Shown piece by piece: positions 8,477 to 15,231 of a DNA stretch of 64,000 bases. Source of the stretch: a virus. Numbering within the stretch: position 1 is the stretch's first letter; every line of letters begins with the position of its first letter. The notes beneath the pieces were generated by a model. That model had not been told where the DNA came from and did no database searches. It was given only the letters and a program-made list of their open reading frames with translations. Both the position numbers and the translations under genes were made by a program. The stretch lies in IMG/VR virus record IMGVR_UViG_3300045454_000060, positions 38,456 through 102,455 of that record; one strand, 5' to 3'.

Positions 8477-8700
8477 GCACCCCCTACCTTGTGCTGCGGG
8501 GTGATCTGGCCGATGACGACGAGTCGGAGGCGGTCTGGCTCGAGCGGCATCCGAACGCGATCCTGTTCGGGGTCGATGACGGCATCGTCGCGGCGTTCAC
8601 CGATCCGAACATCGCCGCCGCATGGCTGATCGGGATTCTGCTGGGCGACGACATGCCCGAGCACGTCGAGGAGTGGTGCGCCTGGGCACGCGCGGAGTAG
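8473..8700 (+). CDS. small acidic protein
   Basis: 75 residues, ATGA overlap with the preceding membrane-protein gene. Acidic (DLADDDESEA, LLGDDMPEHVEEW) with a hydrophobic centre. No recognised family. Last gene before the plasmid cassette; the strand of transcription switches after it. Confidence 0.68.
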   Translation: MSTPYLVLRGDLADDDESEAVWLERHPNAILFGVDDGIVAAFTDPNIAAAWLIGILLGDDMPEHVEEWCAWARAE

Positions 8701-8723
8701 GGTGTCGTGGGTTGTTCCCCGGA

Positions 8724-8739
8724 TGTTCCACGTGAAACA
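8724..8739. promoter_or_regulatory. chromosome-type parS site (ParB-binding)
   Basis: TGTTCCACGTGAAACA matches the widely conserved bacterial parS consensus TGTTNCACGTGAAACA at every defined position; only base 5 breaks perfect symmetry. It is flanked by CCGGA/TCCGG arms. It lies between two convergent genes, directly 3' of repA. Known family fact: ParB/Spo0J CTPases load at such sites near host origins. No Spo0J-type ParB is encoded in this window. Confidence 0.82.
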
Positions 8740-8756
8740 GAGTCCGGGAAGGTATA

Positions 8757-9755
8757 TTATGACAAATCTTGGGCCTGGGTGATCAGCCGGAAGCCCTGCA
8801 TCTGGGTGCGCGGCACCGCCGCTGGCGACGGCTTCAGCGTCAGCCCGTATGAGCCGCACTCGATCTGCGCGTCGGGATAGACCGCCAGCACGTCCGGCAG
8901 CACCTGACGGATGCGCTGCGCCAGGGACGAGACACGCGCATCGCCGGCGCCGAGCTGGGCGCGCAGCGTGCCCCAGCGGAGATGCAGCGGCGTGGTGAGG
9001 CGTGGCAGCCGGTAGGCGAACAGGGCGTAGAGATCGAGCCCCAGCGAGTTGTCGGCCAGGTAGGCGATTGCACGTCGATCCAGCGGCACGGCGTGCTCGC
9101 GCAGATGCGCGTGGAATCGATCGGAGAGCTCCACCGTCTGTGCCCAACGCCCCTCGCCGCGTTCGGTCCAGAGCTCGAGCCCCTCGACAATGCGGCTCTC
9201 CTGGACGAGCGTTCGCGTCTCTCCGTTCGCACCTGCAGCATCCCATTGCAGCGTGAACGAGCACCGCGCGATTCGCAGCGCCTGCTGCCGCACGGCCTGG
9301 ATCGAGCCTCGCGCCCCGCCGGTGACCGGCAGTCCGAGCGAGCGAATCCAGGCGCTCATGGAGGGTCCGAGCTGGACGATCTTGTCCTTCAGGCCCTCGG
9401 TCTGGAGATAGATCAGGATCAGGCGTGCCTTGGGGCCGTAGGGCACGCCGACGCGCACCGCCTTCCCCTCCTCCACGATCGCCCCGGGGCTGACCAGCAG
9501 ATGGAACCGTCCCGCACTGCGCTGCCAGATGGCGTTGTCGTTCGGCGGGCGGCTGTGCGGCAGGAAGGTCTGGCAGAGCCCGGAATGCAGAAAGGCGAGC
9601 TCCTCGGCATTCGGCAGATCGGACAGGATCTCGTGCGCGACCTCGATTCGCTGGCGAAGTTGACGCTGCTTCGTCGGGCTCGGTTCGGCCGCGACGGCGT
9701 TCAGGCTCGCTTCGAGACCAATCAGCTCGAGCTGGCTTCGCTGTGTGCGACTCAT
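8757..9755 (-). CDS. repA: plasmid replication initiator, RepA family
   Basis: 332 residues on the minus strand, ATG at 9755 chosen because GGAGG lies 6 bases before it (GTG 9761 is the alternative). The middle segment (FHLLVSPGAIVEEGKAVRVGVPYGPKARLILIYLQTEG, residues split here only by line) and the later winged-helix-like LPRLTTPLHLRWGTLRAQLG resemble the plasmid RepA_C initiator family. These proteins bind iterons and open the origin. Iterons and DnaA-box-like sites lie in the 310 bases upstream. Its presence beside a full phage replisome is the main evidence for a plasmid life stage. Lower GC at the stop and the strand switch suggest an inserted module. Confidence 0.83.
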   Translation of the reverse strand: MSRTQRSQLELIGLEASLNAVAAEPSPTKQRQLRQRIEVAHEILSDLPNAEELAFLHSGLCQTFLPHSRPPNDNAIWQRSAGRFHLLVSPGAIVEEGKAVRVGVPYGPKARLILIYLQTEGLKDKIVQLGPSMSAWIRSLGLPVTGGARGSIQAVRQQALRIARCSFTLQWDAAGANGETRTLVQESRIVEGLELWTERGEGRWAQTVELSDRFHAHLREHAVPLDRRAIAYLADNSLGLDLYALFAYRLPRLTTPLHLRWGTLRAQLGAGDARVSSLAQRIRQVLPDVLAVYPDAQIECGSYGLTLKPSPAAVPRTQMQGFRLITQAQDLS

Positions 9756-9799
9756 GGGCACCTCCGCCGACGCTGATACAGGATTCGGCGACGGGGGCT

Positions 9800-10069
9800 A
9801 CGCTGAATCGCCTACCTTTCGGCGTTGAGCCACAAGATTTTGTGTCCCCTGCCCTTCCTGAATGCCGGATGTGAGGGTCGCGCGGTTGCTCACGAACCCG
9901 TGACGCTGAATCGCCTACCCTGCGCCGCCTATAGGAGAAAGGTATAGGTTTTATATAGGGTTGGGTTGGCGATTCAGCGTGGATAACGCGAGTCGCGGTC
10001 GGCGATTCAGCGTGCGACTCGGCCGTGCCCGGTAGGCGATTCAGCGTAGCTCGGTCGGCGATTCAGCGT
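9800..10069. repeat. six 13-bp iterons of the plasmid origin
   Basis: GGCGATTCAGCGT occurs at 9968-9980, 10001-10013, 10035-10047 and 10057-10069 on the + strand, and inverted at 9800-9812 and 9903-9915. Four direct copies form the probable RepA-binding origin array; the two inverted copies lie near the repA start, where they could autoregulate it. Confidence 0.9.
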
Positions 10070-10096
10070 GGATAACTCGCCGATGCTGTGGATAAC
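9900..10096. other. predicted plasmid origin of replication
   Basis: Four direct iterons stand beside an AT-rich tract (9930-9960, TATAGG and TTTTATATAGG) that could melt. A perfect DnaA box in reverse, TGTGGATAA, is at 10087-10095; one-mismatch copies CGTGGATAA at 9978-9986 and 10067-10075 overlap the ends of two iterons. Iterons, DnaA boxes and an unwinding tract next to repA are the classical theta-origin set. Confidence 0.8.
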
Positions 10097-10480
10097 TCAG
10101 AACCCCAGATGGCGCAGATATCGGTCAAGCGCCTCCTCGACGATGGCCTGCTTTTCGCGCCGCGCGTGGAACGCGGCCTGGCGCAGACGCTCCTGCAGGC
10201 TCGCGGGCAGACGCACCGAGACGGTGATGCGGGGTTCGATCGGTGCCGGGTCGGGCGCTGCCGCGCGTGCCCCCTCCCCCCCGCGCGCCCTGGATGTGGG
10301 GTTGTGGGGCTCGTAGAGTGCCTCTGGTGCGTCCGCGCGGGTTGTCCCCTCCCCTCCCCCATCGTGTTCCAGCAGCACTCTGGGCGCTTCCTGGGGCAGT
10401 GCTGGCACGGGAACCGCAGCGCCCTTGGTGGCGCGCGGGATGGCGAGATCCTCGAGGGTCGGTCGCTTGCTGGCGCTCAT
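10097..10480 (-). CDS. ribbon-helix-helix partition protein (ParG/CopG-like)
   Basis: 127 residues; ATG overlaps the parA stop (ATGA). Residues 1-80 are a flexible Pro/Ala/Glu-rich region. The C-terminal 45 residues, ITVSVRLPASLQERLRQAAF then KQAIVEEALDRYLRHLGF, are a ribbon-helix-helix domain: a beta strand followed by two helices. A small RHH protein after a short ParA defines type Ib partition systems (ParF-ParG). It would bind the plasmid centromere and stimulate ParA ATPase through its N-terminal tail. Its stop codon overlaps the DnaA-box end of the origin. Confidence 0.8.
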   Translation of the reverse strand: MSASKRPTLEDLAIPRATKGAAVPVPALPQEAPRVLLEHDGGGEGTTRADAPEALYEPHNPTSRARGGEGARAAAPDPAPIEPRITVSVRLPASLQERLRQAAFHARREKQAIVEEALDRYLRHLGF

Positions 10481-11148
10481 GCCGGCACCTTCCTGTTGAC
10501 GAGCTGGCTGGCTGGCAAGCTGGCGGGCTTGCCGTTCAGACGGTTGCTCAGATAGCGCCACAGCTCGGCGAACTCCCGTGCCGGCGTGCCCTTCGGGTCG
10601 ATTTCGACCGCGGTGCGACCGTCGATCCCGCTCTCGCGGATCTTCGTGCTGAGCGAGATGATCGCTGGGGCGACCGTGCCGTGCTGGCTGAGCTTGATCG
10701 CGGTCTGTGCGGTCAGCCTGGCGCGCCGATTGGCGCCGTTGATGATGAACACCACGGGTTTGCCTTCGCTCTCCACCAGGTCGATCGTGCCGCCGACCGC
10801 CCGCAGGTCGTCCGGTGAGGGCAGTGTTGGCACCAGCACCAGGTCGGCCAGGTGGATCATCGCGCGCACCAGCTCCGAGGCTTGCGGCGGCGTGTCGATC
10901 ATGGCGTAGCGGTAGCCGCTCTGGCGCAGGCGGGCCAGGATCGCGGGCATCTCGGCGAGGCTGGACTGCACGAAATCCGGCCGCTCCTCCGCCCTGGCGT
11001 TCCACCACTGCGACAGCCCGCCCATCTCGTCGGCGTCGATCAGGGCGACCGGCCCCTCCCCTGCCCTCTCCGCCTCGACCGCCAGATGGCGCACCACGGT
11101 CGTCTTGCCCGCGCCACCCTTGCGGCAGGCCACCACGATGGTCTTCAT
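10477..11148 (-). CDS. parA: ParA-family partition ATPase
   Basis: 223 residues from ATG 11148, with GGAG about 12 bases upstream. The deviant Walker A motif CRKGGAGKTTVVRHLA is at residues 8-23, Walker A' is ALIDADEMGGLSQWW and Walker B is YAMIDTPP. No N-terminal HTH, so it is the short ParF/Soj-like type. With the downstream RHH protein it should segregate the prophage plasmid. The 3' end contains an inverted repeat GGCAAGC/GCTTGCC (10514-10533) similar to the repeats upstream of the operon. Confidence 0.9.
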   Translation of the reverse strand: MKTIVVACRKGGAGKTTVVRHLAVEAERAGEGPVALIDADEMGGLSQWWNARAEERPDFVQSSLAEMPAILARLRQSGYRYAMIDTPPQASELVRAMIHLADLVLVPTLPSPDDLRAVGGTIDLVESEGKPVVFIINGANRRARLTAQTAIKLSQHGTVAPAIISLSTKIRESGIDGRTAVEIDPKGTPAREFAELWRYLSNRLNGKPASLPASQLVNRKVPA

Positions 11149-11614
11149 CTGCGACTCCGTGTGCGACTCCGTGCCAACCGGCAGGCAACCTGGCATGCCG
11201 CGCGGCTGGCAGGCAAGTCGAGTGCGCGGCTGGCAGGCTGGTCAGCGGGACGGATGGGCGAGGGGGCAGCTTGCGGGCCGTTCGGCTTGGCGCGTGGCTG
11301 GCTGGCGGGAAAGCGGACTGCGCGGCGAGAGGGCCAGCAGGCGGGCTTAAAGGCGGACGGGCTGACGGACAAGCTGGAAGGCGGGCAGGCCGGCTGACGG
11401 GTGGGGTGACCAGTCAGCGGGCGGGCGGGCTGTTTGGCAGGCAGGTGGCACGGCCTGCTGTCAAGTCTGCCGTCAAGCCGGGCGTCAAGCCGGACGGCAA
11501 GCAGAGCAGTGGTGTGGCTGGCGGGCTGCGCGCCTGGGCAGCGGCGTTGCTGTCTGAGCGGTCATGTTGGAAGCTTGCTAGTCAGCATGCTTGCTGGCAG
11601 AGCAGCAAACAAGA
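11149..11614. repeat. GGCTGGC-rich low-complexity tract, candidate centromere
   Basis: No gene seen. Upstream of parA lie a tandem GCGACTCCGTGT repeat (11151-11171), two copies of GCGCGGCTGGCAGGC (about 11199 and 11225), and many short variations of GGCTGGC, GGCGGGC and CAAGCYGG, including three GTCAAG units near 11460-11500. Strong G excess on the + strand. Position upstream of a ParF/ParG-type pair is where its centromere is usually found. Confidence 0.55.
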
Positions 11615-11640
11615 AGGGCCGCTCGCGATGGAGCGGCCCT
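11615..11640 (-). terminator. intrinsic terminator of the XRE gene
   Basis: Perfect 10-bp stem AGGGCCGCTC/GAGCGGCCCT with a 6-nt loop, followed on the minus strand by TCTTGTTTG. Ends transcription of the gene at 11662-12096. Confidence 0.75.
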
Positions 11641-11661
11641 CTCGGCGGCGCGGCAGCAGGA

Positions 11662-12096
11662 TCAATGCGCGCTCTTGCCCCGACGCTTGGCGAGCGGCTT
11701 CAGCGCGTCCTCGACCACCTCGTCGAAGGGCGGCAGGCTCTCCGGGAACATCGTGCGGAGCCCGGTCAGCCACTCCCGCTCGACCTTCGAGACGGTCGGG
11801 TCCATGTATTCGTCCAGCACGCGCAGGATCTCCGGCGCATACTCGCTCATCCAGAGCCGCAGCATGGCGGTGGGGTCCGCCTCGAGCGCCTGGGCGAGCG
11901 CGGGCACCTTGTCGAGCGGCACGCGGGTCACGCCGGTCTTGAACATGGAGATGATGTTGGCGCGCTCGTAGCCGAGCGCTTCGGCGATCTCGCGCTGCGT
12001 CATGCCGCGCGCATTCGCCTCCACAAGCAGTCGCTCCAGGTGTCGCACGAACTTCGCACCCAGTCGTCGCGCCTTCGTTGCCTGGGTCATGTCCAT
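11662..12096 (-). CDS. XRE-type HTH regulator, candidate master repressor
   Basis: 144 residues from ATG 12096, with AAGGAGGG about 10 bases before it; an ATG at 12132 would place that ribosome site inside the gene. Residues about 32-60 (MTQREIAEALGYERANIISM) form a helix-turn-helix of the XRE/Cro type. The C-terminal half is acidic and helical and could dimerise; there is no LexA-like peptidase. Its divergent upstream region (12166-12212) carries the same palindrome found at about thirty-five phage promoters. Inference: it autoregulates and silences lytic operons during plasmid maintenance. Proof needs binding data. Confidence 0.82.
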   Translation of the reverse strand: MDMTQATKARRLGAKFVRHLERLLVEANARGMTQREIAEALGYERANIISMFKTGVTRVPLDKVPALAQALEADPTAMLRLWMSEYAPEILRVLDEYMDPTVSKVEREWLTGLRTMFPESLPPFDEVVEDALKPLAKRRGKSAH

Positions 12097-12165
12097 CCTT
12101 TGCACCCCCTCCTTGGGGTGATCAGCCCTCACTGACCACCCTCACCCACGTCCCCGTGACGCGGA

Positions 12166-12212
12166 TTTCACTTATGACTTACTTAATAGATAGTGATTAG
12201 TCAGTGTCAACG
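12166..12212 (-). promoter_or_regulatory. promoter and operators of the XRE gene
   Basis: On the minus strand -35 TTGACA (12210-12205), 16-bp spacer and -10 TATTAA. Operator TTTCACTTATGACT (12166-12179) covers the likely transcription start and an imperfect copy AGTCAGTGTCAACG (12199-12212) covers the -35. A repressor bound here would be autoregulatory. Confidence 0.7.
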
Positions 12213-12409
12213 GATATTTGTGCGTGGGCGCGTGTCATTTTTTAATACCATGGTAGTTATCTAGACTCTGATCATTGGTGTCACAAAAACTCTGGAATCG
12301 CGTTGCGCCCCCCGAGTGCCTACGCTAAGTAAGCGCTAACGTGGGCACTCGGTCGGGCGCTGCGCGTGGGTTGCGTTTTGATGTTCATCCTGTAACGAAG
12401 GAGCAAGCG
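12213..12409. other. divergent control region with hairpin
   Basis: About 300 bases between the divergent XRE gene and the next CDS. It holds AT-rich sequence, an 8-bp inverted repeat CGAGTGCC/GGCACTCG (12313-12320, 12344-12351) enclosing CTAAGTAAGCGCTAAC, and no ORF. Could be an attenuator or the binding site of another regulator. Confidence 0.45.
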
Positions 12410-12667
12410 GTGCGCGTGGATGCGGTGAATCTGGATGAGGCGGCTCTTTTGGTCGATGAGCTGTCAAAGAACGGCGACGCGAAGATGGTGGATCTCGGCG
12501 ATTTTGCCGTCACCACATGGGTGGACGAGGGTCAGATTCGAGCCGTTCTGGTGCAGGGGGTTCTGGCCGGGGTCAGTCTGCTGGTGCAGCAGGTGGGGCG
12601 GACTCTGGTGGACGTGGATGCGTTTCTCGCGAAGGAGTCGGCCGTTCAGCTCGAAGCTGCCGGCTGA
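12410..12667 (+). CDS. small unknown protein
   Basis: 85 residues from GTG 12410, chosen because AAGGAG is 7 bases upstream; an in-frame GTG at 12341 lies inside the hairpin region. Soluble, acidic alpha/beta sequence (VNLDEAALLVDELSKNGDAK). First + strand gene after the plasmid cassette, opposite the repressor candidate, so it may be an early or regulatory gene. A terminator follows. Confidence 0.65.
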   Translation: MRVDAVNLDEAALLVDELSKNGDAKMVDLGDFAVTTWVDEGQIRAVLVQGVLAGVSLLVQQVGRTLVDVDAFLAKESAVQLEAAG

Positions 12668-12705
12668 GCTGATCGTTCGGGCGGCATCGCCGGAACAAAG
12701 TCGAG

Positions 12706-12735
12706 GCGGGCGACTTGTCGCCCGCTTCTGCTTTT
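12706..12735 (+). terminator. intrinsic terminator
   Basis: Perfect stem GCGGGCGA/TCGCCCGC (12706-12725, 4-nt loop) followed by TTCTGCTTTT. Ends transcription of the 12410 gene ahead of the CobT-like operon. Confidence 0.72.
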
Positions 12736-12748
12736 GCGAGTATGCGTC

Positions 12749-12768
12749 TGTCAGCACTGAGGTAGGAG
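12749..12768 (+). promoter_or_regulatory. TCA-N4-TGA operator before the CobT-like gene
   Basis: TGTCAGCACTGAGG (12749-12762) followed by TAGGAG. No good -35. The sequence after the palindrome (GTAGGAGGGGCAA) is shared with the site at 26374 and includes the ribosome site. Confidence 0.55.
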
Positions 12769-12778
12769 GGGCAAGGGA

Positions 12779-15133
12779 ATGAGCAGGGCGGGATTGTCGA
12801 GGGTCGCTGAGTTCCGTGCCACCGTCGATAAGGTGGTGACGATGTTGATCGAGCGTGGCCTGAAAGTCACGCAGCAGGGCATTGATGCCAAGGTGCTCTA
12901 CGACCAGGACGGGATGCCGATCTTGGTCAATCTGCCCCAGATCCCGGATGACGCCGACGAGGCCTTCATCTCGGCGATGCGGGGCTTCATCGACCATGAA
13001 TGCGCGCATGTGCTGGAGACTGACGGCCCCGTGATGGTGGCGGCCGTGCGCAAGAACCCAAAGATCAGGAACCTGCTGAACGTCATCGAGGACGTGCGAA
13101 TCGAGCGCGCCATGCGCCGGCGCTTCCCGGGCTCGGCGGGGCATCTCGAGGATCTCTGGGGTTTCGTGTCCGAGCGCAGCATCCTGCCGGCCGCGCAGAA
13201 GGCGGCGAACGAGCGCGAGCTGTTCGGCGCGCTGCTTCCGACCATCCTGCATGCCTGGTCGGGCAAGCGCGCCTCCCAGGAGCTGATGGACAAGCATCAT
13301 CTCTGGCCGGCGGTCGAGAAGCTGACCAGGGTTCTCGAGCCGTTGCGCGAGGGGCTGGCGGACGGGGCGCTGAAGTCGAGCGAGGATGCGATCCTGCTCG
13401 CCGAGCGCATGCTGAAGGCGCTGCAGGAGGCCGAGCAGCCGGAGAAGCCCAAGCCGCCGCCCATGCAGGAGGGTGACGAGGGTGAGAAGGACGAGGGTCA
13501 GTCTGGCGAGCCCGACGATTCGGGCGATCGGTCGGAGCCGTCCGAGGGGGAGGGGGCTGCCGGCTCGGAGGGTTCCGAGAACGAGGGCGCGGGAGAGGAC
13601 GAGCGTTCTCAGGACGAGCGTTCTCAGGACGAGCGTTCTCAGGACGAGCGTTCTCAGGACGAGCGTTCTCAGGACGAGGGCGACGAGCAGGATCGGGGTT
13701 CCGAGGACGAGGGTGAGGGTTCCGAGGACGAGGGTGAGGGTTCCGAGGACGAGGGTGAGGGTTCCGAGGACGAGGGTGAGGGTTCCGAGGGCGAGGCTTC
13801 CAGGGAGAATGACCAGCGTTCCGAGGGCGCGGGAGAGGACGAGCGTTCTCAGGACGAGGGCGACGAGCAGGACGAGCAGGATCGGGGTTCCGGTGACGAC
13901 GGCGATGGCCAGGGCGCTGAGGGTGACGATCGGGGTCAGGACGACAGCTCCGACAGCTCCGAGGGGCTCGGGGGTGGCGAGTCCGATCCTGCCGAGGAAG
14001 CTCGGGAAGGTGAGGGGGATTCCTCCGATGATCCCGCGGGGGAGTCGGCTGTTGAAGGTGCGTTGATCGACAGCACCGACTTCCTGGATGAGATGCGCCA
14101 GCTCGAGGATCACGCGGTGGAGGCGCTGCGCAAGGGCGTGCTGCATGCCCTGACCGACGCGGCCTACATCCCCTACACCACCGATTGGGACACCTGGGTG
14201 ACGCTCAACCCACATCCGGGCACGGAATCGGCGGTTGAGCGCGAGGCTGCCAAGATGGACGAGCAGACCCGGGCAATGGTCGGTCAGCTCGCCAATCAGT
14301 TCCGGCGTCTGTTCGCGCAGAAGGAGATCTCGGTTCCGATTGGCGGGCTGCGTGCCGGGCGGCTGCATGCGCCAGCGTTGCATCGCCTGATGGCGGGCGA
14401 CGATCGCGTGTTCTTCCGCCGCGAGGAGCACAATGCGACCGACACCGCCGTGACGCTGCTGGTTGATTGCTCCGGCTCGATGAACGGGCACGGCAAGATG
14501 GATCTGGCGCTGATCGCCGCCAATGCCTTTTCGCAGACGCTGGATCTGGTGCGGATCGCGCATTCCGTGTGCGGCTTCACCACGCGCTCCGACATGGATG
14601 ACCATTACATTGGCATGTTCCATCCCAGGTCGCGCAAGACGCCGCTTCTCACCGACAAGGTGAGGGAGGAGATCGGCGCTCAGCAGGACAAGATGGGTCG
14701 GCAGTTCAGTCGGATCGAGCCGATCGCCATGCTGCGATTCAAGGGCTTCGAGGAGAGCTACCGCGTGGCGCGACCGCGTTTCGCGGCGATGCGCCAGTCG
14801 CTCGGGGATCATCGCGCCTACCCGATGGTCTCGAATGTCGATGGCGAAAGCGTCCAGTATGCCGCCAGGGAGCTGCTGGTGCGGCGCGAAAAGCGCAAGG
14901 TGATGATCGTCTTCTCCGACGGCTACCCGGCGGCGATGGCGCAGGCCAGTCACCTGCAGTCGCACCTCGTCGAGACCGTGAAGCGGCTCGAGAAGGCGGG
15001 TGTCGAGATGCTGGGTATCGGTATCCTGTCGGATGCGGTGCGACGCTACTACAGCAAGCATGTGGTGCTGACGAATGCCGCGGAGCTGCCGACCACGACC
15101 ATGCGCGAGCTGACCAGGATGCTTCTGCGCTGA
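12779..15133 (+). CDS. CobT-like VWA protein with HExxH motif
   Basis: 784 residues, ATG 12779 with GGAGGGGCAAGGGA upstream. The N-terminal 200 residues contain DHECAH (His73, Glu74, His77) and NVIEDVRIER about 27 residues later, the pattern of a zinc metallopeptidase. Residues about 215-420 are an extremely acidic repeat region. The C-terminal VWA domain has a MIDAS DCSGS at about 563-567. VWA proteins of this type pair with MoxR/CobS AAA+ ATPases; the partner lies 98 bases downstream. It could act in cobalt insertion (cobaltochelatase CobT) or as a chaperone-protease pair like RavA-ViaA. The sequence does not decide, though HExxH favours the second. Confidence 0.82.
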   Translation: MSRAGLSRVAEFRATVDKVVTMLIERGLKVTQQGIDAKVLYDQDGMPILVNLPQIPDDADEAFISAMRGFIDHECAHVLETDGPVMVAAVRKNPKIRNLLNVIEDVRIERAMRRRFPGSAGHLEDLWGFVSERSILPAAQKAANERELFGALLPTILHAWSGKRASQELMDKHHLWPAVEKLTRVLEPLREGLADGALKSSEDAILLAERMLKALQEAEQPEKPKPPPMQEGDEGEKDEGQSGEPDDSGDRSEPSEGEGAAGSEGSENEGAGEDERSQDERSQDERSQDERSQDERSQDEGDEQDRGSEDEGEGSEDEGEGSEDEGEGSEDEGEGSEGEASRENDQRSEGAGEDERSQDEGDEQDEQDRGSGDDGDGQGAEGDDRGQDDSSDSSEGLGGGESDPAEEAREGEGDSSDDPAGESAVEGALIDSTDFLDEMRQLEDHAVEALRKGVLHALTDAAYIPYTTDWDTWVTLNPHPGTESAVEREAAKMDEQTRAMVGQLANQFRRLFAQKEISVPIGGLRAGRLHAPALHRLMAGDDRVFFRREEHNATDTAVTLLVDCSGSMNGHGKMDLALIAANAFSQTLDLVRIAHSVCGFTTRSDMDDHYIGMFHPRSRKTPLLTDKVREEIGAQQDKMGRQFSRIEPIAMLRFKGFEESYRVARPRFAAMRQSLGDHRAYPMVSNVDGESVQYAARELLVRREKRKVMIVFSDGYPAAMAQASHLQSHLVETVKRLEKAGVEMLGIGILSDAVRRYYSKHVVLTNAAELPTTTMRELTRMLLR
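13598..13672 (+). repeat. five tandem 15-bp units coding DERSQ
   Basis: GACGAGCGTTCTCAG repeated five times without change, in frame. Perfect nucleotide identity means recent slippage expansion; length is likely to vary between isolates. Confidence 0.95.
13697..13780 (+). repeat. four tandem 21-bp units coding GSEDEGE
   Basis: Four identical 21-bp units in frame (each GGTTCCGAGGACGAGGGTGAG minus no base; unit length 21). Adds to the acidic linker between the helical and VWA parts. Confidence 0.93.
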
Positions 15134-15145
15134 CCGGAAAAGTTC

Positions 15146-15187
15146 AGTCACGGATGACTTGCGTTCGCGCGCGGGATGCAGCATAAG
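15146..15187 (+). promoter_or_regulatory. operator-promoter of the CobS-like gene
   Basis: AGTCACGGATGACT (15146-15159) overlaps -35 TTGCGT (15159-15164); -10 CATAAG is at 15182-15187, spacing 17. Here the operator precedes rather than fills the spacer. Confidence 0.65.
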
Positions 15188-15231
15188 CATCTTGCGCACG
15201 GGGCGCGGGATACGAGGGAAAGGAGGGGCAT

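Noticed and set aside
10815-11942. Long + strand frames opposite parA and the GGCTGGC tract
   Set aside because: Translation is low complexity (Arg/Ala/Gly/Ser) and antisense to a certain ParA gene.
13598-13780. CRISPR-like regular repeats
   Set aside because: Units are directly tandem, in frame, without spacers; they are coding minisatellites.
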